Assembly: GCA_003497505.1 (NCBI GenBank)
Contig: DNNV01000178.1
Span: 1 to 8,342, forward strand
Reading direction: 5' to 3'
Length of the DNA stretch: 8,342 nt
Source: Clostridiales bacterium
Lineage (GTDB): Bacteria > Bacillota > Clostridia > Tissierellales > Sedimentibacteraceae
In this document: positions 6,811-8,342 of the stretch, one piece after another
Layout of the letters: each line of letters starts with the position of its first letter
Position numbering within the stretch: the stretch's first letter is position 1
Position numbers and translations under genes: made by a program
The notes under the pieces: generated by a model
Told to the model about the DNA's origin: nothing
The model's database searches: none
Seen by the model: the letters and a program-made list of their open reading frames with translations, nothing else

Positions 6811-6846
6811 GTCTCAAATAAGATACACATGTTTATTATTTGAGAC
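6811..6846. promoter_or_regulatory. 36-bp inverted repeat, probable enhancer (UAS) for a sigma-54 activator
   Basis: A perfect 11-bp inverted repeat, GTCTCAAATAA at 6811-6821 and TTATTTGAGAC at 6836-6846, is separated by 14 nt. Its centre lies about 176 bp upstream of the predicted sigma-54 start, within the normal range for enhancer-binding protein sites. It is not followed by a U-tract on either strand (the minus side continues GGGTTTTCATTG), so a terminator is unlikely. The symmetric form suggests binding of a dimer. The activator itself is not in the window. Confidence 0.6.
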
Positions 6847-6992
6847 AAATTCACTCATTATAAATTTATCTATATTGCAATACCTTTTAAATTTGAACGC
6901 TCATGTATGTTAAAAATATATCTATATCTGTCGTTCTAATATCGTTAAAATACGTTTACTCAATATCATTTACACTAAAAAACAAAATTGCA

Positions 6993-7010
6993 GTCTCAAA
7001 ATATGTACAC
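6993..7010. repeat. Second partial copy of the operator half-site
   Basis: GTCTCAAAATATGTACAC matches the first 18 bases of the inverted repeat at 6811 in 14 positions, with the first eight identical (GTCTCAAA) and the last five identical (TACAC). It has the same orientation and lies 182 bp further upstream. There is no matching right half. It may be a weaker secondary binding site, or chance in AT-rich DNA. Confidence 0.35.
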
Positions 7011-7070
7011 AAAAAAATGCTCCCCCATAGTGATCAGTTTTATTTCTACTGTCTACTTAAGGAGGAGCAT
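7011..7070 (-). terminator. Intrinsic terminator of the DUF362 gene
   Basis: In the minus-strand transcript AUGCUCCUCC (7070-7061) pairs with GGGGGAGCAU (7026-7017), ten pairs including one G-U wobble, followed at once by seven U (7017-7011, the first shared with the stem). The loop is long, 34 nt, but can fold further through CAGT/ACTG and AGT/ACT pairs into an extended arm. It begins 17 nt after the DUF362 stop and isolates that gene from the operon downstream. Confidence 0.85.
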
Positions 7071-7087
7071 ATTAAATATGCCTTATC

Positions 7088-8194
7088 CTAAATTGTAATA
7101 AGCTCGTATTCTCTTCTTCCCAAATTCAGTTTAACCGCATGGTCAATTGCTGATTTCCAGTCTGTTTCGGGACTTACAGCCGTGAAATGGTCATGATGCC
7201 TGTGTATGTGCTTTGCAAGAAGGCTGCCTTCAACCGCAGGCTGGTTATTCACCGCATCGGCACATGCCACGTCAAGAGCCACGGGATCAAAGGAAGCAAA
7301 CATTCCTACATTAGGAACAATGGGAATATCATTTTCACTATGGCAGTCACAGTATGGAGACACATCAATTACAAGACTGATGTGGAAATGAGGCCTTCCT
7401 CGAAGCACTGCGGCTGTGTATTCCGCCATCTTTTTATTCAGTATATCATTAGACTCATCTGAAGCGGATTTAACTGCATCAACAGGACATACTCCTATGC
7501 ATCTGCCGCAGCCGACGCATTTTTCGTGGTCTATAGACGCCTTACCGTCAGTCAAAGTGATTGCACCGTGAGCACAATTTCTGGCACATGCTCCGCAGCC
7601 TATGCACATACGCTGAGAAACCCGAGGCTTACCGCTGCTATGCATCTCCATCTTGCCTGCACGAGAACCGCAGCCCATACCTATATTTTTAATTGCTCCT
7701 CCGAAACCTGTCAGCTCATGGCCCTTGAAATGATTGAGAGAAATAAATACATCCGCATCCATAACAGCACGGCCTATCTTTGCTTCCTTCACATATTCGC
7801 CGTCCTCCACGAGAATTAACGCCTCATCAGTACCCTTCAATCCATCCGCTATTATAACATGGCATCCTGTTGAGAACGGTGAGAATCCATTGACATAAGC
7901 TGAGTCCATGTGGTCCAAAGCATTTTTTCTTCCTCCCACGTACAGCGTGTTGCAGTCTGTCAAGAATGGCTTTCCTCCCAGGTCCTTAACAATATCGACC
8001 ACTGTCTTTGCATAATTAGGACGAAGATACGCCAGGTTTCCGGGCTCTCCGAAATGAATTTTAACAGCGGCATATTTCCTTTCAAAATCTATGTCTCCTA
8101 TTCCCGCTGTTTTAATGAGCCTGCTGAGCTTCTGCTGCAGATTTTCCTTTGAAGTCGTATGCATATTTGTAAAATATACCTTTGATTTTTCCAT
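7088..8194 (-). CDS. DUF362 domain protein with two 4Fe-4S clusters
   Basis: An iron-sulfur protein of unknown function, 368 aa. The DUF362 fold is recognisable from VKIHFGEPGN (44-53), the KGHELTGFGGAIKNIGMG region (158-175) followed by CGSRAGK, and FDPVALDVACADAVN (302-316). A ferredoxin-like insert carries two CxxCxxCxxxC motifs: C197, C200, C203, C207 and C226, C229, C232, C236. The first lacks the usual proline after the last cysteine (NCAHG) and the second has it (VCPVD). A CDC pair at 282-284 and a His-rich stretch HIHRHHDH (329-336) could be further metal ligands. No signal peptide or membrane segment is seen, so it is likely cytosolic. It has its own sigma-70 promoter and terminator, so a link to the acid-reduction operon is not shown. 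Electron transfer is plausible but unproven. AGGAGG lies five bases before the ATG. Confidence 0.92.
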   Translation of the reverse strand: MEKSKVYFTNMHTTSKENLQQKLSRLIKTAGIGDIDFERKYAAVKIHFGEPGNLAYLRPNYAKTVVDIVKDLGGKPFLTDCNTLYVGGRKNALDHMDSAYVNGFSPFSTGCHVIIADGLKGTDEALILVEDGEYVKEAKIGRAVMDADVFISLNHFKGHELTGFGGAIKNIGMGCGSRAGKMEMHSSGKPRVSQRMCIGCGACARNCAHGAITLTDGKASIDHEKCVGCGRCIGVCPVDAVKSASDESNDILNKKMAEYTAAVLRGRPHFHISLVIDVSPYCDCHSENDIPIVPNVGMFASFDPVALDVACADAVNNQPAVEGSLLAKHIHRHHDHFTAVSPETDWKSAIDHAVKLNLGRREYELITI

Positions 8195-8264
8195 ATAATC
8201 CTCCTGTGTTTCTATAATGACGGCAGCATCATAGATATCGGCCGCATAGGTTTCAATACCTTTG

Positions 8265-8293
8265 ATTATAAGTTATTATTCAACACTTGTCAA
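8265..8293 (-). promoter_or_regulatory. Consensus sigma-70 (SigA) promoter of the DUF362 gene
   Basis: On the minus strand a perfect TTGACA (-35, 8288-8293) and a perfect TATAAT (-10, 8265-8270) are separated by the ideal 17 bp. Transcription would begin near 8258, leaving a leader of about 64 nt to the ATG. No known riboswitch or strong hairpin is seen in that leader. Such an ideal promoter suggests strong, housekeeping-type expression, in contrast to the sigma-54-controlled operon next to it. Confidence 0.88.
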
Positions 8294-8342
8294 AATAAAA
8301 GCCTCTTAATACTATCAGAATAAACGAGCTCCGCATTGTTGC

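Larger units (their letters stand above)
6608..7087. other. 480-nt regulatory intergenic region, no credible gene
   Basis: This strongly AT-rich stretch separates the DUF362 gene from the six-gene operon. From right to left it holds the DUF362 terminator (7011-7070), a partial repeat of the operator half-site (6993-7010), a 36-bp inverted repeat (6811-6846), a sigma-54 promoter (6663-6679), and the crotonase leader with its ribosome binding site. Between 6847 and 6992 I see nothing assignable. The only open frame of note (plus strand, 6903-7091) lacks a ribosome binding site and runs through the terminator. Confidence 0.75.

Noticed and set aside
6903..7091. Plus-strand open frame of 62 codons in the intergenic region
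   Set aside because: It has no ribosome binding site, is Ile/Lys/Tyr-rich as expected from AT-rich noncoding DNA, runs through the DUF362 terminator and overlaps the DUF362 stop codon.
8195..8257. Riboswitch or attenuator in the DUF362 leader
   Set aside because: Only short four-base pairings are visible in about 64 nt, with no recognisable aptamer core and no terminator hairpin.

Overview
The window is AT-rich chromosomal DNA with strong AGGAGG-type ribosome binding sites and clostridial-style energy-metabolism genes. It most likely comes from an anaerobic, amino-acid or organic-acid fermenting member of the Clostridia (Bacillota). I infer this from gene content and style; there is no rRNA or marker gene to confirm it. 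All seven convincing genes are on the minus strand, so transcription runs right to left.

Layout from right to left. (1) 8195-8342 holds a consensus sigma-70 promoter and a leader. (2) 7088-8194 is a DUF362 protein with two 4Fe-4S motifs, closed by an intrinsic terminator at 7011-7070, so it looks like a single-gene unit. (3) 6608-7087 has no credible gene. It holds that terminator, a 36-bp inverted repeat at 6811-6846, and a sigma-54 (-24/-12) promoter at 6663-6679 pointing into the next operon. (4) 129-6607 is a tight six-gene operon: enoyl-CoA hydratase, GntP-family permease, class III CoA-transferase (FldA/HadA-like), acyl-CoA dehydrogenase, EtfB, EtfA. Gaps are 9 to 56 nt, and a hairpin terminator at 88-112 closes it. 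(5) In 1-87 I see nothing coding.

Inferred working model: the permease imports a short-chain carboxylate, probably a 3-hydroxy or 2,3-unsaturated acid. The CoA-transferase activates it by exchange with the acyl-CoA end product. The crotonase interconverts 3-hydroxyacyl-CoA and enoyl-CoA. The acyl-CoA dehydrogenase with EtfBA reduces the enoyl-CoA. The ETF resembles the electron-bifurcating clostridial type, so reduction could be coupled to ferredoxin reduction. The logic matches the carnitine (cai/fix) system and caffeate reduction (car). The gene order looks like the butyrate operon crt-bcd-etfB-etfA without hbd and thl, with a transporter and a CoA-transferase placed after crt.

The most notable point is the combination: what appears to be a substrate-inducible, sigma-54-dependent acid-reduction operon with its own uptake system and no assigned substrate. 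The enhancer-binding activator is not in the window.
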